A DNA stretch of 64,000 bases from Paludibacteraceae bacterium (GTDB taxonomy: Bacteria; Bacteroidota; Bacteroidia; Bacteroidales; Paludibacteraceae): the NCBI GenBank assembly GCA_024399655.1, contig JAKSNP010000002.1, positions 124,001 to 188,000 of the forward strand, in the 5' to 3' direction. The notes below the pieces were generated by a model. It was not told the origin of the DNA and did not search any database. It was given only the letters and a program-made list of their open reading frames with translations. Position numbers and translations under genes: made by a program. Below, piece by piece: positions 9,089 through 16,996 of this stretch; the first letter of the stretch is position 1, and each line of letters opens with the position of its first letter.

Positions 9089-9132
9089 ACCGAAGGATTA
9101 CCGAACGGTTAGTATAGGATGCGTATAGAATG
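9089..9132 (+). repeat. 11-base tandem array B
   Basis: Four units: accgaaggatt, accgaacggtt, agtataggatg, cgtatagaatg. The unit changes inside the array from the ccgaagg type to the gtatagg type while the 11-base step is kept. It lies 38 bases after array A, before plsC. Confidence 0.88.
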
Positions 9133-9245
9133 AATAAAGGTTGCGATGGCGGTTTATCCGATTGAATTGTTAAGCCAAAGCATTCTTTCTCTCTATCGAT
9201 TTGTATATAAAAACACTATAGAAAACGACGAAAAAATAATTTGTG

Positions 9246-9947
9246 ATGAAATATCTGTATCGTATTTATCAAGTGCTGGTTTTTGTGCCGATAATGGCGG
9301 TGGCCACTTTATCAACGGCGCTCATCACCATAGTGGCTATTCCTTGGAAGAATGCAGAATGGTTGCATCGTGTCCAGCAACTTTGGGCTCGTTTGTTCTG
9401 TTATCTGCTTTTCATTCCGGTCACGGTTTCGGGCGTGGAAAATATTACTTCCGGACAATCCTATGTTTTCGTCAGCAACCATCAGTCTTTCTACGATGTT
9501 TTTGCCATTTATGGGTGGTTGCCCGTAATCTTCAAGTGGTTGATGAAAGCGGAAGTCCGTAAAATACCGTTTGTCGGAACGGCTTGTAAAGCGGCTGGAC
9601 ATATCTTTGTTGACCGCATTCATCCAAAAGCTGCTGCAGCAAGTATTAAAGAGGCCGAGAATGTGCTTCACGATGGTGTTTGTACGGTCATCTTCCCTGA
9701 GGGAACTCGTACCAGAACGGGTGAAATGGGAACTTTCAAAAGAGGGGCTTTCCAAATAGCCCTTGATCTTCATCTGCCGGTTATTCCAATCTCCCTGACG
9801 GGTTGCTATCAGGTGATGAATCCGGGAGATATTTTCGTCAATCGTCATCCTATTCACATGCATATTGGTGAACCAATAGACCTCAGTCAAGTGGAAAACC
9901 CGATAGAGTATGTACGTAACAAAGTTAAGGAGGGTATTTATGAATAA
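9246..9947 (+). CDS. plsC: 1-acyl-glycerol-3-phosphate acyltransferase
   Basis: A 233-residue membrane-bound acyltransferase that converts lysophosphatidic acid to phosphatidic acid. It has one or two hydrophobic segments at residues 1-60. The catalytic NHQSFYD (HX4D) motif and the substrate-binding FPEGTRTRTG motif are both present. The ATG at 9246 is preferred; a GTG directly before it is in frame. The stop codon overlaps the next gene (dacB) by 8 bases, so the two are coupled. Confidence 0.93.
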   Translation: MKYLYRIYQVLVFVPIMAVATLSTALITIVAIPWKNAEWLHRVQQLWARLFCYLLFIPVTVSGVENITSGQSYVFVSNHQSFYDVFAIYGWLPVIFKWLMKAEVRKIPFVGTACKAAGHIFVDRIHPKAAAASIKEAENVLHDGVCTVIFPEGTRTRTGEMGTFKRGAFQIALDLHLPVIPISLTGCYQVMNPGDIFVNRHPIHMHIGEPIDLSQVENPIEYVRNKVKEGIYE

Positions 9948-11364
9948 AATAGTCAAAACAGCATTTCTTCTCTTGTTGGCTTGCGTATGTTGTTGGCAAA
10001 CGAAGGCTGCAAGCAGGTCTATGGATATATTCTTGCAGAACGGTCTTACTAAAAATGCCAATATAAGCGTTTATGTTGTTAACCTTACAACCGGGAAAGT
10101 GATTGAATCCTATAGGGCTGACAATTTGGTGCCACCGGCATCTGTAATGAAACTTATCACTACTGCCACCGCTTTGGAAGCGCTGGGAAGCGATTTCCGA
10201 TTTCCTACGGTATTGGAATATTCTGGTTCGATTGAAAATGGTGTCCTTCATGGCGATTTGTATATACACGGCTACGGAGACCCCACTTTAGGAAGTCGTA
10301 ATCAGAATTTTCTCACCTCTTGGGTCAAAGCGGTTCAAAATGCAGGAATTCGTGAGATTCAGGGAAAGATAATAGCTGATATGTCATTCTTCGACGGGGA
10401 AGCATGCAATCCGGGTTGGCTGTGTGAAGATGCTGCTAATGCCTATGCTCCCGGCATTTTCTCCATTGCCTATATGGATAATTCGCTCAATATCCAATTA
10501 CGTAGCGGACCGGTTGGAACTACGGCTACCGTCATTCGTACCGCTCCTGAAATTCCGGAACTGACTTTTGAAAATCATATCCGTTGCACGCAAACACAAA
10601 GCGATGGCGCATTTGTTTACGGTTTGCCCTATCAGCAGGTTCGTTATTTGACAGGAAGCGTTCCATCCAACAGAGGTGCTTTTGGTATTCAGGGAGATAT
10701 ACCTAATCCCGGACTCTTGCTGGCTCAGCATTTTACCAAAGCTTTGCGCGAAACCAATATCCGTGTGAAGGAGGAGGCCTCATATATTGCGGAAGCGGAT
10801 CGTGTATCGCGTACCGAATTTTATACCTATCGCTCCGAAACGCTTGCGCAAATCGTCAAACGTACAAATATGCGTAGTGTTAACCTTTATGCGGAAATGA
10901 TTTTCCGCTATCTGGGTACTAAAACATCACTTCCGGGTACTATACAACATTCCGTGGATTATATTCATAGTTTTTGGCAAAATCGCGCGGTAGATATGGC
11001 GCAGGCTATTATTAAAGACGGTTGCGGATTGGCTCCACAAGACGGTGTTAGTGCTCATACATTCGTTCGTTTGTTGCAATACATGAACAATAGTCCGGAA
11101 AGTAAGGCTTTTTACGAATCGTTGCCCGTTAGCGGCATGAGCGGTACACTCAAAAGTCTATTGGCAGGTACGGAATTGGAAGGGAAAGTACATGCAAAAA
11201 GCGGTACGATTAGCGGTACCAAAAATTTTGCGGGATATATTGAAATGCCAAATGGCGACCGCCTCGCTTTCGCTGTTTTGGTCAATTCGGCACAAGGAAA
11301 AGCCCGAAACATACAACCTATTATCGGAAAATATCTTTTGGATGTTTATCAAAACAACAAATAG
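9940..11364 (+). CDS. dacB: D-alanyl-D-alanine carboxypeptidase/endopeptidase (PBP4 type)
   Basis: A 474-residue S13 peptidase that trims and cleaves peptidoglycan crosslinks in the periplasm. It has a signal peptide (MNKIVKTAFLLLLACVCC, then WQTKA). The penicillin-binding motifs are SVMK (in PPASVMKL), SVN (in RSVNLYAEM) and KSG (in HAKSGTISG). The start at 9940 is chosen because a Shine-Dalgarno-like aaggagg precedes it and it gives a clean signal peptide; an upstream in-frame ATG at 9910 lies inside plsC. The end overlaps birA by 23 bases. Confidence 0.93.
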   Translation: MNKIVKTAFLLLLACVCCWQTKAASRSMDIFLQNGLTKNANISVYVVNLTTGKVIESYRADNLVPPASVMKLITTATALEALGSDFRFPTVLEYSGSIENGVLHGDLYIHGYGDPTLGSRNQNFLTSWVKAVQNAGIREIQGKIIADMSFFDGEACNPGWLCEDAANAYAPGIFSIAYMDNSLNIQLRSGPVGTTATVIRTAPEIPELTFENHIRCTQTQSDGAFVYGLPYQQVRYLTGSVPSNRGAFGIQGDIPNPGLLLAQHFTKALRETNIRVKEEASYIAEADRVSRTEFYTYRSETLAQIVKRTNMRSVNLYAEMIFRYLGTKTSLPGTIQHSVDYIHSFWQNRAVDMAQAIIKDGCGLAPQDGVSAHTFVRLLQYMNNSPESKAFYESLPVSGMSGTLKSLLAGTELEGKVHAKSGTISGTKNFAGYIEMPNGDRLAFAVLVNSAQGKARNIQPIIGKYLLDVYQNNK

Positions 11365-12094
11365 TACATCATCTTTATTGCGGGAGCAGTATTTGGATAG
11401 AGAAGATCTTTTTTGTATCCGAACTGATTTTCAGTCTGCAGGTCGTGGACAAACGGGAAACGGATGGGAATCGGAAATGGGAAAGAACTTACTTTTTTCC
11501 TATCTCTTGCGCGAGCCGGATGTGCCGATACAACAACAATTCGATATTTCCGCGCGCGTGTGCGTAACATTATATAATGTATTGCTGCCGCTTTTGGATA
11601 ATCGCTTATCCGTCAAATGGCCGAATGATATCTATTATGGTAACGACAAATTGGCGGGGATATTGATTGAACACATCTTGGTATCCGGTCGTATTTGGAG
11701 AACGATAATAGGAATAGGAATAAACCTTAACCAGACTGATTTTATTAGTGATGCACCCAATCCGATTTCGCTCAAAAAGATAACGGGTAATACTTACTCT
11801 CCCGACAAATTGATGCAGGACTATTTGAAAGAATGGAAAAAAACTGCTGCTGTTCCTGCTGAAGAATTGCGCGAATTATATCGTGGTATGCTCTATCGGA
11901 AAGAGGGTTTTTATCCTTATATGGAACGGGTAGTGGACGTGACACCTACTTCTATATGTCGAACTGAAGATGCGCATCAATCCGTTTTTATGGCTGAAAT
12001 CGAAGATATTACTCCTCAAGGTGAATTGGTGTTGCGTACCCAAAAAGGTGAAACAAGAATCTATCACTTCAAACAGATAAGATTTGTGATATAA
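11342..12094 (+). CDS. birA: Biotin--[acetyl-CoA-carboxylase] ligase
   Basis: A 250-residue class I biotin protein ligase with no N-terminal DNA-binding domain, so it should not be a repressor. The biotin/AMP-binding motif SAGRGQTGNGWES and the downstream KWPNDIYYGNDKLAGILIE are intact. It covalently attaches biotin to carboxylase carrier domains. The ATG at 11342 lies inside the end of dacB; longer frames upstream are just dacB in another frame. It is the third gene of plsC-dacB-birA. Confidence 0.94.
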   Translation: MFIKTTNSTSSLLREQYLDREDLFCIRTDFQSAGRGQTGNGWESEMGKNLLFSYLLREPDVPIQQQFDISARVCVTLYNVLLPLLDNRLSVKWPNDIYYGNDKLAGILIEHILVSGRIWRTIIGIGINLNQTDFISDAPNPISLKKITGNTYSPDKLMQDYLKEWKKTAAVPAEELRELYRGMLYRKEGFYPYMERVVDVTPTSICRTEDAHQSVFMAEIEDITPQGELVLRTQKGETRIYHFKQIRFVI

Positions 12095-12182
12095 AACATA
12101 TTGATACATAAACCTCTATCATTTCTAACGATAAGTTTTATAAGGCTTATATATATTTCAGAAAACAACTAACTTTACAAAT

Positions 12183-13316
12183 ATGAAAACAATCATCATC
12201 ACGGGAGGTGCCGGTTTTATCGGCAGCCATGTAGTAAGACTGTTCGTCAACAAATACCCCGACTATCGCATTATCAATGTCGATAAATTGACTTATGCCG
12301 GTAATTTGGCTAACCTCAAAGACATCGAGAACAAACCCAATTATCGTTTCGTCAAAGCAGATATTTGCGATTTTCCTATGATTTATGCGCTTATGCAGGA
12401 GGAAAATGTGGATGGTATTATTCATTTGGCTGCAGAAAGTCATGTGGATAGAAGTATCAAGGATCCTTTCACTTTTGCGCAAACAAATGTGATTGGAACG
12501 CTTAGCATGTTGCAGGCTGCCAAACTTTATTGGGAATCGCTCCCTGAAAAGTACGAAGGAAAACGCTTCTATCATATCTCTACTGATGAGGTGTATGGAG
12601 CCCTTGAAATGACTCATCCCGAAGGAATTGATTCACCGTTTACTACTACGGCTTCCAGCAAGTTGCATCATCATGCCTATGGTGAGAACTTTTTCACGGA
12701 AGATCTGAAATACAATCCACACAGTCCTTATTCGGCAGCAAAAGCAAGTAGCGATCACTTCGTCCGCGCTTTTCACGATACCTATGGTATGCCGACTATC
12801 GTAACCAACTGTTCCAACAATTATGGTCCGTATCAATTCCCCGAAAAACTGGTTCCCCTTTTCATTAACAATATTCGTCATCGTCGGCCGTTGCCTGTTT
12901 ATGGCAAAGGTGAAAACGTTCGAGATTGGTTGTTTGTTGAAGACCACGCAAGAGCCATCGATCTTATTTTCCATAGTGGAAAAGTGGCTGAAACTTACAA
13001 TATCGGCGGGTTCAACGAGTGGAAGAATATTGATATCATCAAAGTGCTGATTGCTACGGTGGATCGTCTGTTAGGTCGTCCCGAAGGTGCTGATTTGGAT
13101 TTGATAACATACGTTACTGATCGTGCAGGACACGATATGAGGTATGCTATCGATTCCCGTAAGTTGCAACGTGAATTGGGTTGGGAACCTTCCTTGCAGT
13201 TTGAGGAAGGTATTGAACGGACGGTACGATGGTATCTCGACAATCAGGAATGGATGGACAATATCACTTCCGGTGACTACGAGCGTTATTACGAAGATAT
13301 GTACAAGAATCGCTAA
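12183..13316 (+). CDS. rfbB: dTDP-glucose 4,6-dehydratase
   Basis: A 377-residue short-chain dehydrogenase/reductase of the extended type. It has the NAD-binding GGAGFIGSHVV at the N-terminus, HISTDEVYG (the active-site Thr/Asp/Glu region) and the catalytic YSAAK. It makes dTDP-4-keto-6-deoxyglucose, the precursor of rhamnose and other deoxysugars. No rfbA, rfbC or rfbD is adjacent, so the pathway is dispersed. There is no clear promoter in the 88 bases upstream. Confidence 0.95.
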   Translation: MKTIIITGGAGFIGSHVVRLFVNKYPDYRIINVDKLTYAGNLANLKDIENKPNYRFVKADICDFPMIYALMQEENVDGIIHLAAESHVDRSIKDPFTFAQTNVIGTLSMLQAAKLYWESLPEKYEGKRFYHISTDEVYGALEMTHPEGIDSPFTTTASSKLHHHAYGENFFTEDLKYNPHSPYSAAKASSDHFVRAFHDTYGMPTIVTNCSNNYGPYQFPEKLVPLFINNIRHRRPLPVYGKGENVRDWLFVEDHARAIDLIFHSGKVAETYNIGGFNEWKNIDIIKVLIATVDRLLGRPEGADLDLITYVTDRAGHDMRYAIDSRKLQRELGWEPSLQFEEGIERTVRWYLDNQEWMDNITSGDYERYYEDMYKNR

Positions 13317-13414
13317 TTAGATTTTATATCAACTTAGTTGTCTTGGATATTGTCTGTCGATTATTTTGAGATATTATTTGGATTTTTTGTCAATATTATA
13401 AATATACATAGATT

Positions 13415-13846
13415 ATGAAAGTAGGTTTTGCATCTGATCACGCCGGTTATCAACTCAAATTGGCCGTGATTGAGTATTTGAAAAACAAAGGGTACGAAGT
13501 GAAAGATTTCGGTTGTTATTCCACCGAGAGTTGCGATTATCCTGATTTTGCTCATCCTCTGGCTTTGGCAATTGAAGCTGGAGAAGTGGAACGTGGTATA
13601 GCCATCTGTTCTACGGGTAACGGAATTACGATGACGATGAATCACCATCAAGGTATTCGTGCGGCTTTGTGCTGGGATGTAGTATTAGCTGATTTCGCTC
13701 GTCGACACAATAATGCTAATGTACTAGGTTTACCTGCTAATTATGTTAGTCAGGAATTGGCTTTCCGGATTGTAGACCAGTTCTTTGCTGCCGAATTTGA
13801 AGGTGGTCGTCACGAACGTCGAATCAACAAAATTCCTGTAAAGTAA
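13415..13846 (+). CDS. rpiB: Ribose-5-phosphate isomerase B
   Basis: A 143-residue RpiB/LacAB-family enzyme that interconverts ribose 5-phosphate and ribulose 5-phosphate. The phosphate-binding ASDHAGYQLK and the active-site Cys in ICSTGNGITMTMNHH are visible. The usual CGTGIG loop reads CSTGNG here, a small deviation. A strong hairpin terminator follows about 90 bases downstream. Confidence 0.94.
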   Translation: MKVGFASDHAGYQLKLAVIEYLKNKGYEVKDFGCYSTESCDYPDFAHPLALAIEAGEVERGIAICSTGNGITMTMNHHQGIRAALCWDVVLADFARRHNNANVLGLPANYVSQELAFRIVDQFFAAEFEGGRHERRINKIPVK

Positions 13847-13933
13847 TCAAATTAGATGTTATCTTTTCAAAGGAAAACAGCAGTTAGCATTTAATTCCTT
13901 TGTAAATATACAAATTTCTGATCAAACTAAAAA

Positions 13934-13968
13934 GAAACCACCAAAATTGCTTGGTGGTTTCAATTTTT
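13934..13968 (+). terminator. Terminator after rpiB
   Basis: GAAACCACCAA (13934-13944) pairs with TTGGTGGTTTC (13951-13961), followed by AATTTTT. Confidence 0.9.
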
Positions 13969-13997
13969 GTACTACTTTTGCACACCCATTTGTGGCA

Positions 13998-14135
13998 TCA
14001 TCGTGAATGCAAGAAGCGATTTTGCCAAATATTTATTGAAGGTTGTCTACGAAGAAGTGAGACTTCAATTTGATACATAGCATTAATAGCGTCATCAATA
14101 TTTTTATCACAAAAAACCTTTCCATACATCCTCAT
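13998..14135 (-). pseudogene. Possible remnant of a gene downstream of the small hypothetical gene
   Basis: A 45-codon frame (beginning MRMYGKVFCDKNIDDAINAM) overlaps the end of the 14334-14107 gene by 29 bases and then stops. The reading frame that would continue in the same region shifts twice into short stop-free pieces. That is consistent with a decayed second gene of a two-gene unit. I do not recognise the family. It could also be a real small ORF or no gene at all. Confidence 0.3.
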
Positions 14136-14334
14136 GTGATATTAACCCATATTTTACTTTTAATTCTTCCAAAGTCATATTGAGATGAGGAATCTCTTTA
14201 TTTTCACGAGATTCATTGAGTCTGTTTTCTCTCTCAATTAGCACCTGAATCTCTTCTTCATTTTGGCAACGATGATATTCGTCAAAAAATCTTCGTTCTG
14301 CTTCTGTTAATAACTCTAAACTTTTATCTTCCAT
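14107..14334 (-). CDS. Small acidic hypothetical protein
   Basis: A 75-residue, highly charged, Glu-rich protein starting at MEDKSLELLTEAE and ending SHEDVWKGFL. It has no signal peptide or membrane segment and predicts as mostly helical. Size, charge and the overlapping second frame downstream resemble an antitoxin-like first gene of a pair, but no family is recognised. An in-frame Met 16 codons upstream is less likely, because that extension (MQKIFVYLSKKKVFID) is basic and AT-rich. The gene sits inside the repeat-bounded patch, suggesting it arrived by transfer. Confidence 0.5.
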   Translation of the reverse strand: MEDKSLELLTEAERRFFDEYHRCQNEEEIQVLIERENRLNESRENKEIPHLNMTLEELKVKYGLISHEDVWKGFL

Positions 14335-14682
14335 ATCTATAAATACTTTCTTTTTCGATAAATATACAAATATTTTCTGCAAAAATACGAAATTCTTTTG
14401 GTATTACCAAGAATTATCTTGAATTAATGAAGAAAACAGCAGTTAACTGTGGTGCTAACTGCTATATAATTCCCAAAAGAAAATATGCCGGACAAATTCA
14501 ATGTGTCCGTAGGATAAACAACAAATAGACTCCCAGGAATGTATAAATCGCTGTAATACAAGTGTTTATTTATCATTTTGAATGCTAAAACATCAAAAAG
14601 GAAGTTGGGAATTTCCCGCAAATTCCCGACCTACTCAATAGCAGAAATTTAAATAGAGAGTTCTATAAACTGTAAGGAAAAA
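14335..14682. other. Gene-free stretch with two hairpins
   Basis: No credible gene. Besides the 14438-14463 palindrome there are two more inverted repeats: CGGACA/TGTCCG (14489-14509) and GGGAATTT/AAATTCCC (14607-14627). Confidence 0.6.
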
Positions 14683-14719
14683 ATGACCAGAATCAACCTC
14701 GTGAATTCAAAAAACAGTC

Positions 14720-14818
14720 GAAGGATAATTAGGGACGAAATAGACAAAACACGGAGTTTGACAAGGACTTGCCACACCCTTACTAAGGCCCGTTACGAAC
14801 CCGTTATAACCCCCTTTT
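14720..14818 (+). repeat. 11-base tandem array C (degenerate)
   Basis: A degenerate run in which phrases recur every 11 bases: tttgac/cttgcc near 14758 and 14769, and cccgtta at 14789 and 14800, followed by cccctt at 14811. One step between is 12. It lies downstream of the rpiB terminator and between two converging operons. An open frame of 70 codons across it (14683-14895) is rejected as a gene. Confidence 0.6.
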
Positions 14819-14910
14819 ATGGTGAAAAAACAAGTAAAATTAATCGGTGGAAATCCGCTCCCTCCCCCAAATCACGTGCTAATAGCAATAAATAGAGGGA
14901 ACTGATATTT

Positions 14911-15591
14911 TCAATTTACATGATGGTTGAATGGACATACCTCTTGGCATACAATACATTTATGCGTAACATAGGCTACACATTTGCGTGCATCCCAAAC
15001 AGGTTGTCCCAAAGCATGATTTGGGCAAGCTTCAATACATTTCCTGCAGGAGCCGCAGAGCGATTGCATCTTTATGGGAGATTGATAATCGGCTATCGTA
15101 TCACACAATACCAATTCGCCGGGATGAACGAAACTTCCTAAAATGGGGTGAAAGAATTGATGATTGAGTCCTATCCAACCTAATCCAGCTTTTACAGCCC
15201 AACTTCTTTCCAACACCGGAGCTGAATCGCAGAAAATATGTTGTGTTGAGGGTACTGCTTCCGGTTGTATATTCTCTGCAAGTGAAGGAAATAGTAGTCG
15301 CTCCAATTCGTAGAGTTTGGATTTTACGGCACGATGGTAATCATGACCTGAATGTTCATAGGTAAGTAGGCCTACTATTACCAGTTGTGCTCCAGGAACC
15401 AATTGACGGATATCGTAGCGTTTCTCACGATTGCGAAGCAGATAATCCATATTTCCAGCCATACCGCTATCTACCCACTGATCCATAAATATGGCATCAT
15501 CATCCAAGCGTTCAGCTTGTACAACGGCGCAATCATCCAGCCCTACGGATAGGGCTAAGTTTCGAATCTGATCAAGCGAATACGGTAACAA
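14911..15591 (-). CDS. queG: Epoxyqueuosine reductase, shortened form
   Basis: QueG reduces epoxyqueuosine to queuosine in tRNA using a cobalamin and two 4Fe-4S clusters. The 226-residue protein has the N-terminal catalytic region (GMAGNMDYL, then the AVKAGLGWIGLN core). The cluster ligands are CGSCRKCIEACP and CIVCQEVCP. The usual segment between the two cluster motifs is reduced to about 20 residues, and the protein ends seven residues after the last cysteine. Family members are about 300 residues or longer. Start overlaps marC by 20 bases. It is likely functional but minimal. Confidence 0.85.
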   Translation of the reverse strand: MLPYSLDQIRNLALSVGLDDCAVVQAERLDDDAIFMDQWVDSGMAGNMDYLLRNREKRYDIRQLVPGAQLVIVGLLTYEHSGHDYHRAVKSKLYELERLLFPSLAENIQPEAVPSTQHIFCDSAPVLERSWAVKAGLGWIGLNHQFFHPILGSFVHPGELVLCDTIADYQSPIKMQSLCGSCRKCIEACPNHALGQPVWDARKCVAYVTHKCIVCQEVCPFNHHVN

Positions 15592-16201
15592 GGTTTCCTA
15601 CGATAAGTTGGATAGAAATGGCGAAGGCGATCACGCCGAAGAACTTACGTACTATGTACATTGAAACGGGTCCGAGGTGTTCGGTGAGCCAATTGGTTCC
15701 TCGCAAAACGATATAAAGTACGATGATGCACATCAATACCGACATCAAAAGAGACAAAATACTGAACTTCGCATGCATGGATAACATGGCTGTAAATGCT
15801 CCTGGACCGGCAAACATCGGGAATGCCAATGGAATAAGGTCGCTACTTTCATTTCCAAGTTCAGTAGTTTGGAAAATAGTGATATCTAATATCATCTCTA
15901 AAGAAAGAAGCATAATCACAGCTCCTCCTGCTATGGCAAAGTACTCAATCTCCAATTGGAATATAGTCAGTAACAAATCCCCCAACATCAAAAAAACCAG
16001 GAAGATAAGTAGCGAGAAAATACAAACTCGTGTCGGATGAATTTTTCCACCTTTGTCTCGTACCTGAATAACCATAGGCATGTTGCCTATAGGGTCGATA
16101 ATGGCGATAAGGAGAAAAAATGCTGCAAATGCATCGGACCAACGGATGGTTCCGAAGAAATTAGAAATGAATTCGGTGATGGAAGATACGGCTAATAACA
16201 T
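15572..16201 (-). CDS. MarC-family integral membrane protein
   Basis: A 209-residue protein with six hydrophobic segments, of the MarC/UPF0056 family. The conserved DPIGNMP motif is near the end of the first helix and AGPGAFTAML is in the middle. The molecular function of the family is not settled. An in-frame Met 36 codons upstream lies before the promoter, so the ATG at 16201 is chosen. It forms an operon with queG. Confidence 0.88.
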   Translation of the reverse strand: MLLAVSSITEFISNFFGTIRWSDAFAAFFLLIAIIDPIGNMPMVIQVRDKGGKIHPTRVCIFSLLIFLVFLMLGDLLLTIFQLEIEYFAIAGGAVIMLLSLEMILDITIFQTTELGNESSDLIPLAFPMFAGPGAFTAMLSMHAKFSILSLLMSVLMCIIVLYIVLRGTNWLTEHLGPVSMYIVRKFFGVIAFAISIQLIVGNLVTVFA

Positions 16202-16224
16202 AGGATGTTCTTTCAATTTTGGTG

Positions 16225-16256
16225 CAAAGTTACATAAAAAACATGAATTATACAAA
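16225..16256 (-). promoter_or_regulatory. Promoter for marC-queG
   Basis: Reverse strand: TTTG (16253-16256), a 20-base spacer, then TAACTTTG (16225-16232). It is back to back with the efp promoter. Confidence 0.85.
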
Positions 16257-16260
16257 TAAA

Positions 16261-16292
16261 TTTGCATATTTCCCAGAAAAATCGTACCTTTG
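16261..16292 (+). promoter_or_regulatory. Promoter for efp
   Basis: TTTG at 16261-16264, a 20-base spacer and TACCTTTG at 16285-16292. Confidence 0.88.
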
Positions 16293-16338
16293 CAGCGAAA
16301 ATTGCACAAAAGGCGAAGTTTTTTTAAAATTCAATACT

Positions 16339-16902
16339 ATGATTAATTCACAAGATGTTAAAAACGGTGTATGTATCCGTATGGATGGCCGTTTGTATTT
16401 CGTAATTGAGTTCCTTCATGTTAAACCTGGTAAAGGTAACACAATTATGCGTGTAAAATTCAAAGATGTAGTAGACGGTCGTGTGTTGGAACGTCGCTTC
16501 AATATCGGTGAAAAGCTGGAAGATGTTCGCGTTGAACGTCGTCCTTATCAGTATCTCTATGCTGAAGGTCAGGACTATATCTTTATGAACCAAGAGACTT
16601 TTGAGCAAATTCCTATTGCTCATGACCTGATTACCGGTGTTGATTTCTTGAAAGAAGGAATGATTTGTGATGTAGTATCTGATGCTACCACTGACACCGT
16701 TCTTTTCGCTGAGCTTCCCACCAAGGTTGAATTGGCTATTGCCTATACAGAACCCGGTTTGAAAGGTGATACCGCTACCAACACCTTAAAGCCTGCTAAA
16801 TTGGAAACCGGTGCTGAAATCCGCGTTCCTTTATTTATCAACGAAGGTGAGATTATTCGTGTTGATACTCGTGACGGTAGTTATTGCGAACGCGTTCGTT
16901 AA
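16339..16902 (+). CDS. efp: Elongation factor P
   Basis: A 187-residue, three-domain protein that binds between the P and E sites and relieves stalling at polyproline. The modification loop VKPGKGNTIMRVKFK keeps the central Lys and the C-terminal OB domain ends IRVDTRDGSYCERV. The start at 16339 is downstream of the promoter; the longer frame upstream covers the promoter itself. It is a single gene followed by a strong terminator. Confidence 0.97.
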   Translation: MINSQDVKNGVCIRMDGRLYFVIEFLHVKPGKGNTIMRVKFKDVVDGRVLERRFNIGEKLEDVRVERRPYQYLYAEGQDYIFMNQETFEQIPIAHDLITGVDFLKEGMICDVVSDATTDTVLFAELPTKVELAIAYTEPGLKGDTATNTLKPAKLETGAEIRVPLFINEGEIIRVDTRDGSYCERVR

Positions 16903-16921
16903 TATATCAATTAATATGATT

Positions 16922-16956
16922 AAAAACAGTGCACCAAATAAGTGCACTGTTTTTTT
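16922..16956. terminator. Terminator between efp and phoH
   Basis: AAAAACAGTGCAC (16922-16934) pairs with GTGCACTGTTTTT (16942-16954). Flanking A and T runs make it usable from both converging sides. Confidence 0.92.
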
Positions 16957-16996
16957 ATCAATGTAATGAATTAAGCAATCTATCAAAGATGAAGAT

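Larger units (their letters stand above)
13873..14463. repeat. Flanking repeats around the small-gene patch
   Basis: The 14-mer gaaaacagcagtta occurs directly at 13873-13886 and 14432-14445. The 11-mer agcagttagca at 13879-13889 recurs inverted (tgctaactgct) at 14453-14463. The right side also folds on itself (AGCAGTTA with TAACTGCT, 14438-14463). A related motif, gctaact plus tatataattccc, ends the repeat element at 43.5 kb. It looks like a small repeat-bounded insert with no transposase of its own. Confidence 0.55.

Noticed and set aside
13972..13979. TACTTTTG as a promoter for a plus-strand gene after rpiB
   Set aside because: There is no -33 box at the right distance and no gene follows; it overlaps the T tract of the rpiB terminator.
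13873..14463. The repeat-bounded patch as an insertion sequence
   Set aside because: There is no transposase, the inverted ends are only 11 bases and internal to a longer direct repeat, and no target duplication is visible.
14683..14895. A 70-codon forward frame through array C
   Set aside because: The frame is made by the repeats, the product is basic and repetitive, and no promoter precedes it.
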